Shown here in pieces: positions 49,940-61,489 of a stretch of 64,000 bases of DNA. The notes below the pieces were generated by a model. It had not been told where the DNA came from, did not search any database, and saw only the letters and a list, made by a program, of their open reading frames with translations. The position numbers were made by a program, and so were the translations under genes. Numbering within the stretch: the stretch's first letter is position 1; each line of letters opens with the position of its first letter. The stretch is taken from positions 5,486,142 to 5,550,141 of the forward strand of contig CM022670.1 of NCBI GenBank assembly GCA_012295275.1, in the 5' to 3' direction. The stretch comes from Chrysomallon squamiferum. Lineage: Eukaryota; Mollusca; Gastropoda; Neomphalida; Peltospiridae.

Positions 49940-51931
49940 CTATGGATGAGGAAGGCAGAAACAGTATTTCTTCAAGTAATGACTATCCACACATTTTGAT
50001 TGATCTCCAAAAGCATTAATTCGACTGATATCTCCGTCAACAGTGTATTTCTTTGTCATCTCATCATATTTCACAGTCCCCTCAAACATGCCCTTACCAG
50101 GACTGCTTACAATGGTTAGCTGATAAAGAGAAAATGCTTCAGTTCTGCTGCCATAGAAAACAGTTCTGTTGATGACATCGTTTTTACTTTTTTTAAAGTA
50201 AAGTACTTTATCATTTGGCATCATAAGTGATGCATCCACTATATTGGAAACTCTAAGTTTAGCACATTTAAATCTGTAATCGTTTAATATGTAGTTGAGT
50301 TCTGACACTAAGCACTGTGCTGCGTTCAGTGCCTTTTTAGAAGTATTTAATAACTTCTGCCTGGCGAAACACATACACCAATGGGGTTGTATAGAAGCGT
50401 CAAAACAAGACCGACTGTTGGGAATTTCTTTAAAAAATGTAATTCCTCTTTTTGACGTCTCTCTCTTCATTGTCTCTCCTTTGAAGTAGAGTATATCTTT
50501 TAAAGTTTCATAAACGTCAAAAGGAGTAGAAAGTCTTTTTGAATTCAAAAGTAGATTATTCCATAAAGTGCGATATTTTCGTAAAAACCAGCGAGGAAAT
50601 ACAAAAAATAAAAAAGGTAGTCGTTCTTCCAGTTTTCCAACAAACGTATTACGAATTCCACCATATCTATTTCCATGATCACTGAAGTAAATAAGTAAAG
50701 TGTTATCTAGTATTCCGTCATTTTTGATAGTCGTCAGAAAGCGAAAGTGAGGATCATCTGCCATTCCTGCGTCATTGACGTTGTCGTGGGAAAGTCGAGT
50801 AAGAAATGCAAACGCAAAGTATGGCTTGTGAATATTCTGAACAGTAAAGTCACGTACGTATTTTAAAACAATATCAGACTCCATTCGATCTCCAACACAG
50901 TGGTGATCACGATTCCACAATGATTTCTGTTTTTCCATGGCAACGCTAAACGCTCTGTTGTAATAGTCTGCCGGGGCTTTATGGAAGCCTTCCTTGCAGT
51001 ACGTAAAGATTGCGATTTTCGGTGCATCTTCGGCATATAAAGTTTTGAAACCATGCTTAGAATATTCTTTCCATATAAAATTATATTGGTCAAACGGTTT
51101 TTTCACCATGGTTTCATTCCACGGCAGTTCGTCCACGTACTTACCAGCCATCATCGGAACGATGTTAACAAAAGTATTATCGGCAACTTTTGTATAACCA
51201 AGCATCTCAATGGCTCCGAGCTTTTCAAGAAATTGTTTTGTTTTAGGCATCTGTCGCATGAAGTTCAGCCGGGATACGGAATCAACTCCTATCATCAATA
51301 CATTTAAGGTTTCTTTTGGCTTATGTTGCTGCAGGTATTGCTGTAGTTTTGTTCTGCAGTCTCTCTCAACGTCAGGTTTAGGAATAACTATTGAGTGAAA
51401 GTTTGTGTATATTCTGCCTTCTGATCTGCTGTAACAATACACTCGTATAAATTCATGTTTTGACTGAATATCAGAAGAAAAAGGTTTTTCCAAAGGTCCA
51501 TAAGTAAAATAGAAATCAGTTTCGTTGGGTCCTCTGATAATGGGCTGATATTTGCAATATTTAAAATCACCTTTGTAATATTCATTTATGACAGTCCAGT
51601 TTAGTCTGAGCATTGGACCATCTTCAAAGGTTATCGAAGGTTTTCCTAAGCAGATAATTTTTTTCCGTATTCGTATAATATGTAAAATGGATTTGTCGAA
51701 TGGATCAATGTCTGGTATTTTACAAGTCTGAGTGTCTATAAGAAAACCCCGTGAACTAGTTTCAGATGTGTGTAACTCCAGAAGGGGTATACTGGAACGG
51801 GAAAACACCTTAAACTCTAACAGAAAAGTTAATATCAGAAAAACTGCAAGTAAAACGACCAGTCGAAAAAATCTCCTTCTGAACAACGTTATCTGGCCAG
51901 CCATCTGTAACGATATTAATATGGACAGCAA
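49940..51931 (-). CDS. DUF229 family membrane protein (alkaline phosphatase/sulfatase fold)
   Basis: Type II membrane protein of the DUF229 family, expanded in many invertebrates, with substrate unknown. The CDS is intronless, 663 codons from the first ATG. The frame's Met10 (51904) follows TCGTTACAG directly, a good acceptor, so a 5' UTR intron probably ends there. MAGQITLFRRRFFRLVVL is then the likelier start, giving 654 residues. Numbering from the first ATG, one hydrophobic anchor lies at about 22-40 after an Arg-rich cytosolic end. The catalytic domain has VLMIGVDSVSRLNF (211-224, with the Asp217/Ser218 region of the nucleophile and metal site), YTKVADNTF (246-254), LSHDN (380-384) and YFSDHGNRYGG (415-425, metal-binding Asp418/His419). 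A Cys-rich tail carries KCVD and YCFCLPHP. N-glycosylation sites (NWT, NET) and paired Cys fit a luminal domain. The substrate cannot be told from sequence. Confidence 0.9.
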   Translation of the reverse strand: MLSILISLQMAGQITLFRRRFFRLVVLLAVFLILTFLLEFKVFSRSSIPLLELHTSETSSRGFLIDTQTCKIPDIDPFDKSILHIIRIRKKIICLGKPSITFEDGPMLRLNWTVINEYYKGDFKYCKYQPIIRGPNETDFYFTYGPLEKPFSSDIQSKHEFIRVYCYSRSEGRIYTNFHSIVIPKPDVERDCRTKLQQYLQQHKPKETLNVLMIGVDSVSRLNFMRQMPKTKQFLEKLGAIEMLGYTKVADNTFVNIVPMMAGKYVDELPWNETMVKKPFDQYNFIWKEYSKHGFKTLYAEDAPKIAIFTYCKEGFHKAPADYYNRAFSVAMEKQKSLWNRDHHCVGDRMESDIVLKYVRDFTVQNIHKPYFAFAFLTRLSHDNVNDAGMADDPHFRFLTTIKNDGILDNTLLIYFSDHGNRYGGIRNTFVGKLEERLPFLFFVFPRWFLRKYRTLWNNLLLNSKRLSTPFDVYETLKDILYFKGETMKRETSKRGITFFKEIPNSRSCFDASIQPHWCMCFARQKLLNTSKKALNAAQCLVSELNYILNDYRFKCAKLRVSNIVDASLMMPNDKVLYFKKSKNDVINRTVFYGSRTEAFSLYQLTIVSSPGKGMFEGTVKYDEMTKKYTVDGDISRINAFGDQSKCVDSHYLKKYCFCLPHP

Positions 51932-51990
51932 TTAACATGTTTTAAAAATTCTATTTGAAATTATTGCATTTTACTTACTTGAATTTTAAA

Positions 51991-52010
51991 TATCATCATC
52001 ATCATCATCA

Positions 52011-52042
<32 letters not shown>

Positions 52043-52043
52043 T
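51991..52043. repeat. (ATC)n(ATT)n microsatellite
   Basis: Pure ATC then ATT units lie directly upstream of the DUF229 coding frame, in its 5' intron or promoter. Confidence 0.93.
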
Positions 52044-53925
52044 TATTATTATTGTTGTTGCTTTTGTTATGTTCCCCTAAGGATAAAATGAAATTGTATA
52101 TTTTATTTAATTTTGATTATGTTAGTTTCATTTTGTACGATGCTACTAAAGATAATTCATATATTCGCTACATTTAAACAAGTACGTTTAAAATCGCTCT
52201 TTGGGCCGATTATTCTTTTAAAATTTTGTACCGATTTCCGGTAACTGAATTTATCTAATACGACACAGTAGTTTTCTAGGAAATAAATTCTATTATATTA
52301 CCATACCGAGGAATGGTTTCACTGAGTAAATGTGGCCATTTACTACATTCATAAAATACTAGTTCGACCTCCGAGATCACGTGCTTGAATTTGTAATATG
52401 AAATATTCAGATAAATAAACGTAACTAATTACTTGACACTTTGTATTTGTATCCACAGTATTATTCAAAATACAAGATACTATTTCTTTGTTTTATTTAT
52501 TTATTTATTTATTTATTTATTATTATTATTATTATTCAAGTTAGAGAAATGTTATTTAGCGTGAATTTTAAAGATTGGTAACGTTTTGTAAATCATTTTG
52601 GATACATTATAATTATGTGTAGAGAATAATATCCACTTTCAGTGATTGCCATTCACCCTAAAAATTATGCTATATATCATTCATCCATTGACTGAGGCTG
52701 TTTGCAACATAGGATTTCTGTTTAAATATGATTAAATACAGTGTAAAACAAATATACACTATTCATTTCCAAAGATACATTTTATTATCCGTTACAGACA
52801 ATTTATATTTGGTGGTTTTTATGGTCAAACATTATTAGTATCAAAATCAGTTCAGAGAACTAGAAGAAAAACCTATTTTACGTATTATTTTCATCCTGTT
52901 TTTGCCTAAGTTTATCTCACACGTAGTAGAGCAAGGTGGGGTAAAATGCCCCGTCAAGATCAAATGCCTATCGGAATATATCAGATATCACGTGACGAAT
53001 CCAATATTTGGAACTTCGATTTGAAAACTTGGTACTTTTATTTGAAAGAGAAACAGATAAACAGAACGATTAGTTTCTTAGGTCTGTTTGATTAAATTTG
53101 TCATGAGTTTAATAAAATACATATTTCCGTTTATTTAGTGTTATCGTGTACATTATCGTGTAAAGTAAACAGTATTTTTAGTGAAAGGATTTGCTGATTG
53201 ATATAAACACACATGAATACAATCCCCTACTTTAACAAAAAAATGTGTGTGTGTGTGTGTGTGTGTGTGAAATAAAATAAGAAAAACTGTACTAATATAT
53301 GGTTGTCACAATGGTGCATGACGCTTTTGGTTCGGCATTTCAACTCTTTGACTCTTTGATTTATGTAAGATGTAATGGTTGTTAATGTAAAGGTGGGCGT
53401 TTGGCCCCAGCCGCTGATTTAAGTGGAAAGGAAGGAATTAAATAATTTCTTTAAAATGGTGGGCGTCTTGGTTCACTTTGACCTAATATAGTTCACCATT
53501 TACCTGACATATATGATAAATACTCCCATTCTTATAGCTGTTATTTTAAGAGTCATCTCCACAACAAAACCGTAGAAGACGTATCATTACTAATTAAATT
53601 ACTTCTTCCAGTTCGTACAGCGAAAGCTTTTATTTTCTTTTTTCAAAAACAAATAAAAAACAAATAATAATAAAAAGAAAGTGCATCGAGCGTTCTTAGT
53701 GATATCAAGGTAGGAAATGTGTACTACCTATGTTTGGATGAAGAATCATATCACTTTTCAAAGCATTTTGAAAAGAAAAAGTTAGAAACAGTTTTAAAAG
53801 TGTTTTGGTACTTACGTCCGTATGGTTAGTCTTTGTCCGTGAAGAGTGCTATTTATAACCTGGCTGATTCCTGCAAATCGGCTGTATTCGCAGCAGAGGA
53901 ATGCTACTTGGAACTACTGAGGACA
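52044..53925. other. Gene-free stretch upstream of the DUF229 gene
   Basis: No exon supported. It contains a (TTTA)(TTA) run at 52494-52538 and a (GT)n run at 53245-53270. Between 52140 and 52400 CpG is more frequent than in the flanks, so the DUF229 promoter may lie there if a 5' UTR intron exists. Confidence 0.45.
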
Positions 53926-53929
53926 TTCG

Positions 53930-54490
53930 ATTGAGATTAGAGGGGTGTAAGGGTTATATCAAATATACTCACTGTTGCTCTGTGGTGTAGGTTATCATAT
54001 CTGCAGTTACTCTGTGGTGTAGAGGTGATATCAAATATGCAGTTATTCTATTGTATAGGGTGATATTAAATATAATGTTACTGTATGATATAGGAGTATT
54101 AAATGTAACGTTACTCTGTGATGTAGGGGTATTAAACATACTTCTACAAAAGCAAAAGGAAAATTCAGAAGCAAAGCTGTGATGAAGCGTGTACTAAGTG
54201 ACCAAAAATATTTTATTCTCGAAAATTTAAAAATGGACAAACTACTAGTTCTGGAGTTGGTGCACATCAACTGGATGCGAGTTTTATCACGGGCCTGAGC
54301 TCCAGTCCTACATAAAAATAATAACCGGCCAGAAAATTTTCGGTTAATGTTTGCATCTGCGATTTCCAAGACTTTTCCATTTTCTGGACCAGTGCTCCTC
54401 CTTTTAATCAGTGTATTTGAGGATCATCACTACTGTTAATCTGTGGCGTAGAGATGATGTTAAATATACTGACGTTTACTCCATGGTGTT
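53930..54490. repeat. Tandem repeat (TTACTCTGTGGTGTAG unit) interrupted by an insert
   Basis: A unit of roughly 42-46 bases, with TTACTCTGTGGTGTAG and GATATTAAATAT, repeats about five times to 54130 and resumes once at 54430-54490. The interruption is the left arm of the inverted repeat and adjoining sequence, which points to insertion into an older array. Confidence 0.6.
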
Positions 54491-55100
54491 TATTTATTTA
54501 TTATTAATATTATTTTGTTTGTTTGTTGGGGGTGAGTGCGACAACAATCCTATAAACTCGCTTTAGGGCTGCTCATGATTAAATAACCGTTTTCAATGTT
54601 TAACAAACACCCAACACATCTTTACACAACCGGTATCTATAAACATCTGTCAACAATTTAAGATTCTGATTATTATGTTATTCTTTAAGCAAATGAAATT
54701 TGTATGAAAATATTATGGATTTTTTTTTTATCTTATTTTTAACCATATTTACTTTGTTATGACTCATTTAAAATTTGTATCCATTATTATTGTTGTTACT
54801 ATGTTACAATCATCCTATAGTCTGAATAAGTAAGTGTCAGATGTTTTTGCATTTTTAGGCTGTTTATGCAATTTTTTCTTTATGTAATGATGTGGTTAAT
54901 TTCATTTTTTTTATTTTTTTATTATTATTTAGGAATTGTGATACCACTTGTATCCAGTTGATATGCACCAACTCCAGAACTAATAGTTCGTCCATTTTTA
55001 AATTTTCCTGAATAAAATATTTTTAGTGACTTAGTACACATTTCACCACTGCTTTGCTTCTGAATTTTCCTTTTGCTTTTGTAGAAGTATTTTTAATATT
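54131..55100. mobile_element. Foldback element: 160-base inverted repeats around 650 bases
   Basis: Segment 54131-54290 and the reverse complement of 54938-55100 align over their whole length at well above 80 percent identity. They share CTTCTACAAAAGCAAAAGG, AAAATTCAGAAGCAAAGC, TTTAAAAATGGAC and TTCTGGAGTTGGTGCA. Such long terminal inverted repeats with a non-coding centre fit a foldback or MITE-like DNA element, or two opposed copies of one dispersed repeat. The 54291-54937 interior has no transposase frame. The open frame on the minus strand over the left arm (54043-54369) has no recognised motif. Confidence 0.65.
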
Positions 55101-55109
55101 CCGAAGAAC

Positions 55110-56700
55110 AAAAAATAAAAAAATAAAAATCCCTCCAACATTTCACTTCCAAAATCAGAGTGAAATGTAGATCAGGTATTTAACTTTATTTGTGCAATTT
55201 GTAGTCTCATTATTATAACATTCTAGCATTAAAATATATTTTGAACTAACAACCAATTGTGATACCATATTTGTTTTTACTTGAGACTAGCATGGAAGCT
55301 GGACATAAGTTACAGTTTAGAATGCACTTTAAACAAAATTATTTGTGACATATGACACAGCTACTAAAATAGGAATCATTTACTGTGGCCTTGGTGCACA
55401 GGAATTTGACACGTGTTGCTTGAATTCAGCAATTTCAGTTATATTACTGACTGAGGTGTATCAGTCATGTTACATAGTACAGATTTACTGCTTTGTTATT
55501 CAGGAGATTACAAAGGTGAGCTGACATCACACAAGTCAGCAGGTGAAATTCAGCTGTTTACATCAGACCTGATATTGAAAACTGTTTGTGTTTTTACTAG
55601 CAGTTGCTAGTAAAGTGATCAACAAAGGGTGGCATCACTAAGTTAATTTTTTTTACCAAAATTTATGGCAAGGTATATAACATGTATAGACATTTTTTTT
55701 TTTTCTCTCTCTCTCTCTCAGTGTGTATGTGTGTGTAGATATATGTAAAATGAAAAGAATTTGAGAAAATGCATCAGTGAACTAATTTAAATGTTTGGAA
55801 ATATACTTATTTGATTCCAATGATAAGTAACACTAACTTTCATCATACCAATTTAATGTGCACACAGTTATGAATGACAATTTGCATATTACTAAAGTAT
55901 CCCGAACAGAAATATTTACATTACTCAGCTCAGATAATTAAGATAATTATTATGCCACTAACCTGAAAATAAAACCTTTTAACAAAGTGTGATTTAAGAA
56001 GTAAATTTCTGTTTATGTCATATATACACATATATAAAAAATATACAAAAATACGGAAATATTTATAATGAATTAATAAGTTAACATTCTTTTCACCACA
56101 AACTTTTTGATATATATATAAAATAACTTTTACCAATCTGTAGATTTTCAATGTCAGTTTGTATGAAATAGTCATTTTTAGACTGTGTGAAATACTGAGT
56201 GTTAGTTTGAAAGAAATATTAAATGCAAGTTAATTTGAAACAGTCAGTGTTAGTAACTTAATTTGCATGAAATATTCAGTGTCCACTATCGTTCAGTTAT
56301 ATTAAATATTAATCATTCTTCTTGGTCCATATTAAATGTTAAAAGACTGGATGGAATGTAGAATCTTCTGAACAACCTAGAAAAAAAAAAAAAGTGAAAT
56401 ATTATCAAAAAAATATTTTAATAAATGTATTTAATTATTACTAAACCACTTGAAACTTTCAGTCATTAAGTTAACCTGGTTTATCCTATTACAAAATAAA
56501 CTTGTTTCATCAAATATAATAATACATTGATTACTGTCTCTTTACCAAAATTTAAATCAGTCTGTTCTGATATCTTAATAAATCACAACATTAATTTTTA
56601 TTGGAATAATAGAATTATTTTTTTTCCCACAATTTGTCCATATTTTCTTTGTAAGTTTTACACAGTAATAATAAAAAGGACAGATTATACCTAAACGTAG
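55110..56700. other. Gene-free stretch 3' of the GM2A-like gene
   Basis: AT-rich DNA with a (CT)n run near 55706-55720 and scattered TA runs. It includes the 3' untranslated region of the GM2A-like gene, whose end is not defined. Confidence 0.45.
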
Positions 56701-56702
56701 AG

Positions 56703-58600
56703 TCAGCCAAATGTCACCGCGAGTTCGTAACAAGCAACAAACACTGGGTGTTTGCCTGTCATCGTCAGGTTCAATCTTGCAAAATATTCTCCAGGTGGAA
56801 AGACCTCAGTCAGCACATCAAAAGTAGCACCTTTCCGTAAGTCATAGACTCCCTTCAGTATAAAAACATCAACATAACTCTCATATTCATAACCATACAT
56901 TCCTGTCAACATATATTTTATAAAAATCAGTTTACCTGGTTCATTTCCAAGTCAAATACTCCCTGACATTATGTCAACAAAACTCCCTTTATCAATAACT
57001 GCCAACATATAAACACATTAAAATAATTATATTATTTGAGTGAAGTCACCAAAAATGGAATATTAATTTTCCTCAAAACAGGGTTTTATTCAAACTATTT
57101 TATAATAAGCAACAAACTGACTTTCATGATCTCTCTTGTACACGGTAAAAATTCCCTTTCTCTTATGTCATGTTCATCTGATATAAACATATCGAGTCAA
57201 ATTATACATACCTTTGGGAAAGGACAATGACATGGAATTTTGGCATCAACAAAAGCTTTAGGGCAAATTGGTGGTTTAATCAAAGAACAGATGTCGTCAT
57301 AGTTACATGAGCCAATGAATCCTAAACAAGGTAGAGTCGTGTTCCCGAATGATGTTTTTTTTATCAGAGTAACATTGGCCTGAAAAACATCAAATACATT
57401 ATTTTTACACAGCTGATAATTTAAATAAAGTTATACTCTTAAACCACATCAGGAGGAATTTACACCTAATAAGTAGTGTATTAACTGGACTTTAAAGCAA
57501 ATTAATACTTGTAATGGACAATTTATCTGGCATTTCTGATTGGAGGTAATCCAGATTTTCCAGTTTTCGAGATAACTCTGCTTTCTTTGAGACACAAAAT
57601 GATTTCTTTTCAGCATGTTTAGAAGGCAGTTGTGATAAATAGTGAAAATGTCATAAGTCACAAAAAGTGAAATATAGTGGCTAAATGGCAAAGTATATAA
57701 AACCTCTCAATTTTAAAAATAACCAGTTTTCTGGTAGATAAACATAATGTTACTGAAAATTTCAGGGATTTCTTGTAATTAGTAGTTTCAAAGACTAATA
57801 ACACTTCTATAATTTTATGAATACTCTGGTTAGGAATGACAACATATAATAGTATGACTACTGTTACATGTACAAAATATCAACATGTAGCAGTGTGACT
57901 ACTGTAACATGTACAAAATGTCAACATGTAGCAGTGTGACTACTGTTACATGTACAAAATGTCAACATGTAGCAGTGTGACTACTGTAACATGTACAAAA
58001 TGTCAACATGTAGCAGTGTGACTACTGTTACATGTTGTCAACATATACAAAATAATCAACATGTAGCAGTGTGACTACTGTTACATGTACAAAATGTCAA
58101 CATGTAACATGTACAAAATGTCAACATGTAGCAGTGTGACTACTGTTACATGTACAAAATGTCAACATGTAGCAGTGTGACTACTGTTACATGTACAAAA
58201 TGTCAACATGTAGCAGTATGATTATTAAGTTATTATATACAAAACATCAACATGTAGCAGTGTAATTACAAAATATAATTTAAGAGTTGACAGTATTAGG
58301 ACACTGTGTACATAATTACACCATTAAAATAAACTATTAAAATATAATGCAACTTATAAATTCAAGTGATAACCAGCAGATACTGTGAATATATAATATA
58401 GCACTCTGTTAGTTACTTACAGCCAGGTTAGATGGTATTGTCATGTCATTTTCCACATAAAAAGAAACAGTCATTCTGCCTGGAAAGACAAGAGGGTCTG
58501 GATCAAAGTTCAAGCTCTTTATAATCATTGTCCCCTGAGGCATTCCAGGACACTGCTTGTAAGAGAACTGCAACAGTTTTACCCGTTTTACATTCTGCAT
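56703..58600 (-). CDS. GM2A: GM2 ganglioside activator-like protein (ML-type lipid carrier), partial
   Basis: Lysosomal lipid-transfer cofactor that presents GM2 ganglioside to beta-hexosaminidase A (family knowledge). Three minus-strand exons are visible: 58600-58421 (60 codons), 57379-57212 (56 codons) and 56902-56703 (to TGA). Motifs in order are LLQFSYKQCPGMPQGTM, SLNFDPDPLVFPGRMTVSF, LPCLGFIGSCNYDDICSL, KIPCHCPFPK, FPPGEYFARLNLTMTGK and FVACYELAVTF. These align with human GM2A (FSWDNC, LEPDPIIVPGNVTLS, IPCTDYIGSC, LPCHCPF, TTGNYRIESVL, GCIKIAASL). All eight Cys of the family are present. The signal-peptide exon, upstream on the minus strand, was not found. The second exon ends in phase 0 while the third must enter after one base, so one base is missing at or near this junction. 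In mollusc genomes related copies may have other lipid ligands. Confidence 0.87.
57838..58262. repeat. 41-base minisatellite, about 10 copies, intronic
   Basis: The unit contains CAACATGTAGCAGTGTGACT followed by ACTGTTACATGTACAAAATGT. Most copies are identical or differ by one or two bases; one is truncated to half and one carries an extra insertion. Each unit has 12-base arms (ACATGTAGCAGT and ACTGTTACATGT) that pair with one mismatch around a six-base loop. It lies wholly inside the first visible intron of the GM2A-like gene. Confidence 0.92.
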
Positions 58601-58609
58601 CTAGAATAG

Positions 58610-61480
58610 AAATAAAAATACATCTAAATTAGTATTACGTCAAATGTTTTCTCCCACATTAACCAGAAAATAAATAAGTTTCAACATATACCAAATGGCT
58701 ATTCTATTACAAATTCCTATTTCAGTATAGGCTATAGGACTACTTTTTACTTTTATTTCAATTTTCCTTTACACATATACAAACCAACTTTCATGATTAA
58801 TCATGCACATACATTACATCATGCTGTGAGGATTTCAGCTGATATGTGAATTCATGCCATGAATACTGGACTTTTTTGATGCAAAGAAGTAGGAATATTA
58901 CTAATTTACTGCTTTGTTTCAAACATATTTTGTTAATACATACACACAGATATTTATATCAAACTGAGTAGGGTTTTTTTTGTTATTAATATGTAATCTA
59001 ATTATTCTTAATAAAACAGTACATTAGAATAATACATATATACTTTTCTTTTTTTGTTGTTTTTGTGTTTCTTATATATACATTCTCCAACAAACTCAAA
59101 GTCATGTGACAGCTTTCATATTCTTTTATTGCACAGAAATTGTTTTATAATTATTTTAAATTTCTTTTCTAATTTCAGACATGCACATCCACATGCTGGA
59201 CATTTAACATTAGAAGGCATAAATATGAACCTAATTTGATCAGTGGTTTTTAACCATAGATAATTAATATATTTTTCTTTCATTTTTTGTTTTCTTACCT
59301 ACTCCTCTACTATCTCTATACTCCAACCCACTTTATGACAATGGTATTATTTTGCAGGTACTTGTACCCTGAGCCTGTATTATAATGAATCATAGAAGCA
59401 CATCATGCATTGCTTTTGGACACAAAATTAAAAAAATGTTGTTAAGAAATAGTTAATTTGGTAATAAAATTCTAAAATACATATTCATCTCTACATGTTG
59501 CTTACTTTCATTAGTTTTCAGTGATTTTCATAAAACTTAAAAGACATCCATGTACTAATCACAACATCTTGTCTTATTAGCTCAGTTTGTAAAGTGCCAG
59601 ACTGATGAAATGCTGGCTGGTATTGGAAACATGGGTTGAACTGTTGTCCGCTAGTATGATTTATCATCATTTACAATTGTAATGAAAGAGTGAATGAAAT
59701 ATAGAAGAGAGATGCAATTAAAAACGTTATTTTATTTTAATATAGTTCATGAAATAAAAAATATGAAAATGATGAATCATATTAGAGATTTCTTTTTATG
59801 TAAAATACAACTAGCATGTGAAACAGTTGAAACTATTTAGTTGAAACATGTTTTAGAACAGACACTACTGTTCTGGCCAATGCTAAATTTTATTGAAAGA
59901 AAAAGGAAAAAAGTAAAAGTTTGCTTAATCTAAAGGGTGCAAGGATTAACTTAGCCATAAAAATCACTGATACTGATAGTGATGTGCATCATACTGATAC
60001 ATCATACACTGATACTGTGATATTAATTCTGTGACAGTGAAGATGTAGCTGCTATATATGTTACAAAAGTTGTCACTGTGCTTCTCTCAAAGGTCACCTG
60101 ACTTCTGTGACATGTTTTTGCTTTATTTGTAGGGGGTTCCCTCATTCTCATTTATGTATTGTCATTATTTTTAGTAATATTTACATATTTTCTAAGAATT
60201 AAAACATATCATGATGTAATATACATATTCAGCATCATCGTATTCATTTATTGCCATGTCATCTTTGATACACAGAGTTGAATCAACAGACAAATTTACC
60301 ATTTCAAAATGACCATTGTGTGACTGTAATAAGCTTATTTGGTAGTGTAAATCATAGTTAAAATCAAGCTACAAATTGTGCATTTCTCTAAAAATTTTAT
60401 ACAAATATTTTGGGTAGCAAGTACTTAATTTTGGATATCAAAATATGAGGTGTTCTCAGCAAATTGGTATGGACTTAGTCATTACCTCTGCTGGCAATGT
60501 CTGAAAAGTTCGATATTGCATTTGTTTAATCTAGTAATTATGTGGACTAATAATCCAGTTTTAGATAATATTTTCTTTCTGATCAAGATGTTGGTTATGA
60601 AGACGGTTCTTAGCAACTTTGATTTTTATGACTTATTTTTTACATCTGTGTAATGAAGTTATTCAGCAAATGAACATTAATTAATGTTATTAATTAACTG
60701 ATAAAATAAAATAAAAAATAAAAAATAAAATATTCACCAGTCTTATAAAATGATATTTTTGTACACTGGTTTAACTTCTATGGAGTTTTTAAGAATTTCA
60801 TAATGAAGGTGTAAGGTACATATGAGCTAAGTAGTGCAAATAATTGATAAAAATTCAGGAATGTCAGCAATATGCTTAACAATACTAAACTCTTCTCAAG
60901 CCTCATTTCAATCTATAAACTGTAATAGTTAATACATGTATATTGTATATCCATAATATTGGTTTCAATCTATATGAGGCATTTAGTGTTTAAATAAATC
61001 AGTTTCTCCAAAGAATGACAGATTCTGATAGAAAAAATACCGGCTAATTTTATTCTGATAAAAATTCCTAACTTTTAACTTAACTTGGTGTACTTTTAAT
61101 CTACATTTTTTTTTTTTTTTTTTTTCTTTCTGATGATGATATATTATTATATATTATATAATTTTATAGGAAAATGGTATTTTTGAAAATTTTGTCACAC
61201 ATCTGTATAGTGATACTGACACTAGTGACAGTCACATTCATAGACAGTGCTAATGACAGATTTAACTTGAATCTTAAGTTATACAAGTTAGTTAATAGTA
61301 TAGTTATACTACAAGTTGTAGTAATATCAGGCGACTCACTGTCATTTCTTCCATTTCAAAGTGAACAATATTTTCTACGTGTTTTGCTGATACACATTCT
61401 GTAAATGTATACAGCAAAGATAAAACAATTAGAAAATAAATGCTTGAAGTCATAGTGTATTATTATCACTTTTTCCTCCT
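58610..61480. other. Upstream region or 5' intron of the GM2A-like gene
   Basis: No confirmed exon. It contains the tRNA-like SINE head at 59575 and AT-rich low-complexity DNA. The missing signal-peptide exon of the GM2A-like gene should be here or just beyond. A plus-strand frame at 61174 with a signal-peptide-like start is noted among the findings. Confidence 0.4.
59575..59685 (+). mobile_element. SINE head with tRNA-like promoter
   Basis: TTAGCTCAGTTTGTAAAGTG matches the polymerase III box A (TRGCNNAGYNGG) at all but one position. About 45 bases further, GGGTTGAACTG resembles box B (GGTTCRANNCC). The spacing is tRNA-like but there is no tRNA cloverleaf, and diverged sequence follows, so this is a tRNA-derived SINE remnant and not a tRNA gene. 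Confidence 0.5.
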
Positions 61481-61489
61481 TTACAAAAC

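Noticed and set aside
54043-54369. 108-residue minus frame over the inverted repeat
   Set aside because: It follows one arm of the foldback element, and the same frame is broken by stops in the other arm. No transposase or other motif.
59575-59685. Possible functional tRNA gene
   Set aside because: Box A and box B-like words exist, but no cloverleaf can be paired and the sequence is diverged. It is a SINE remnant.
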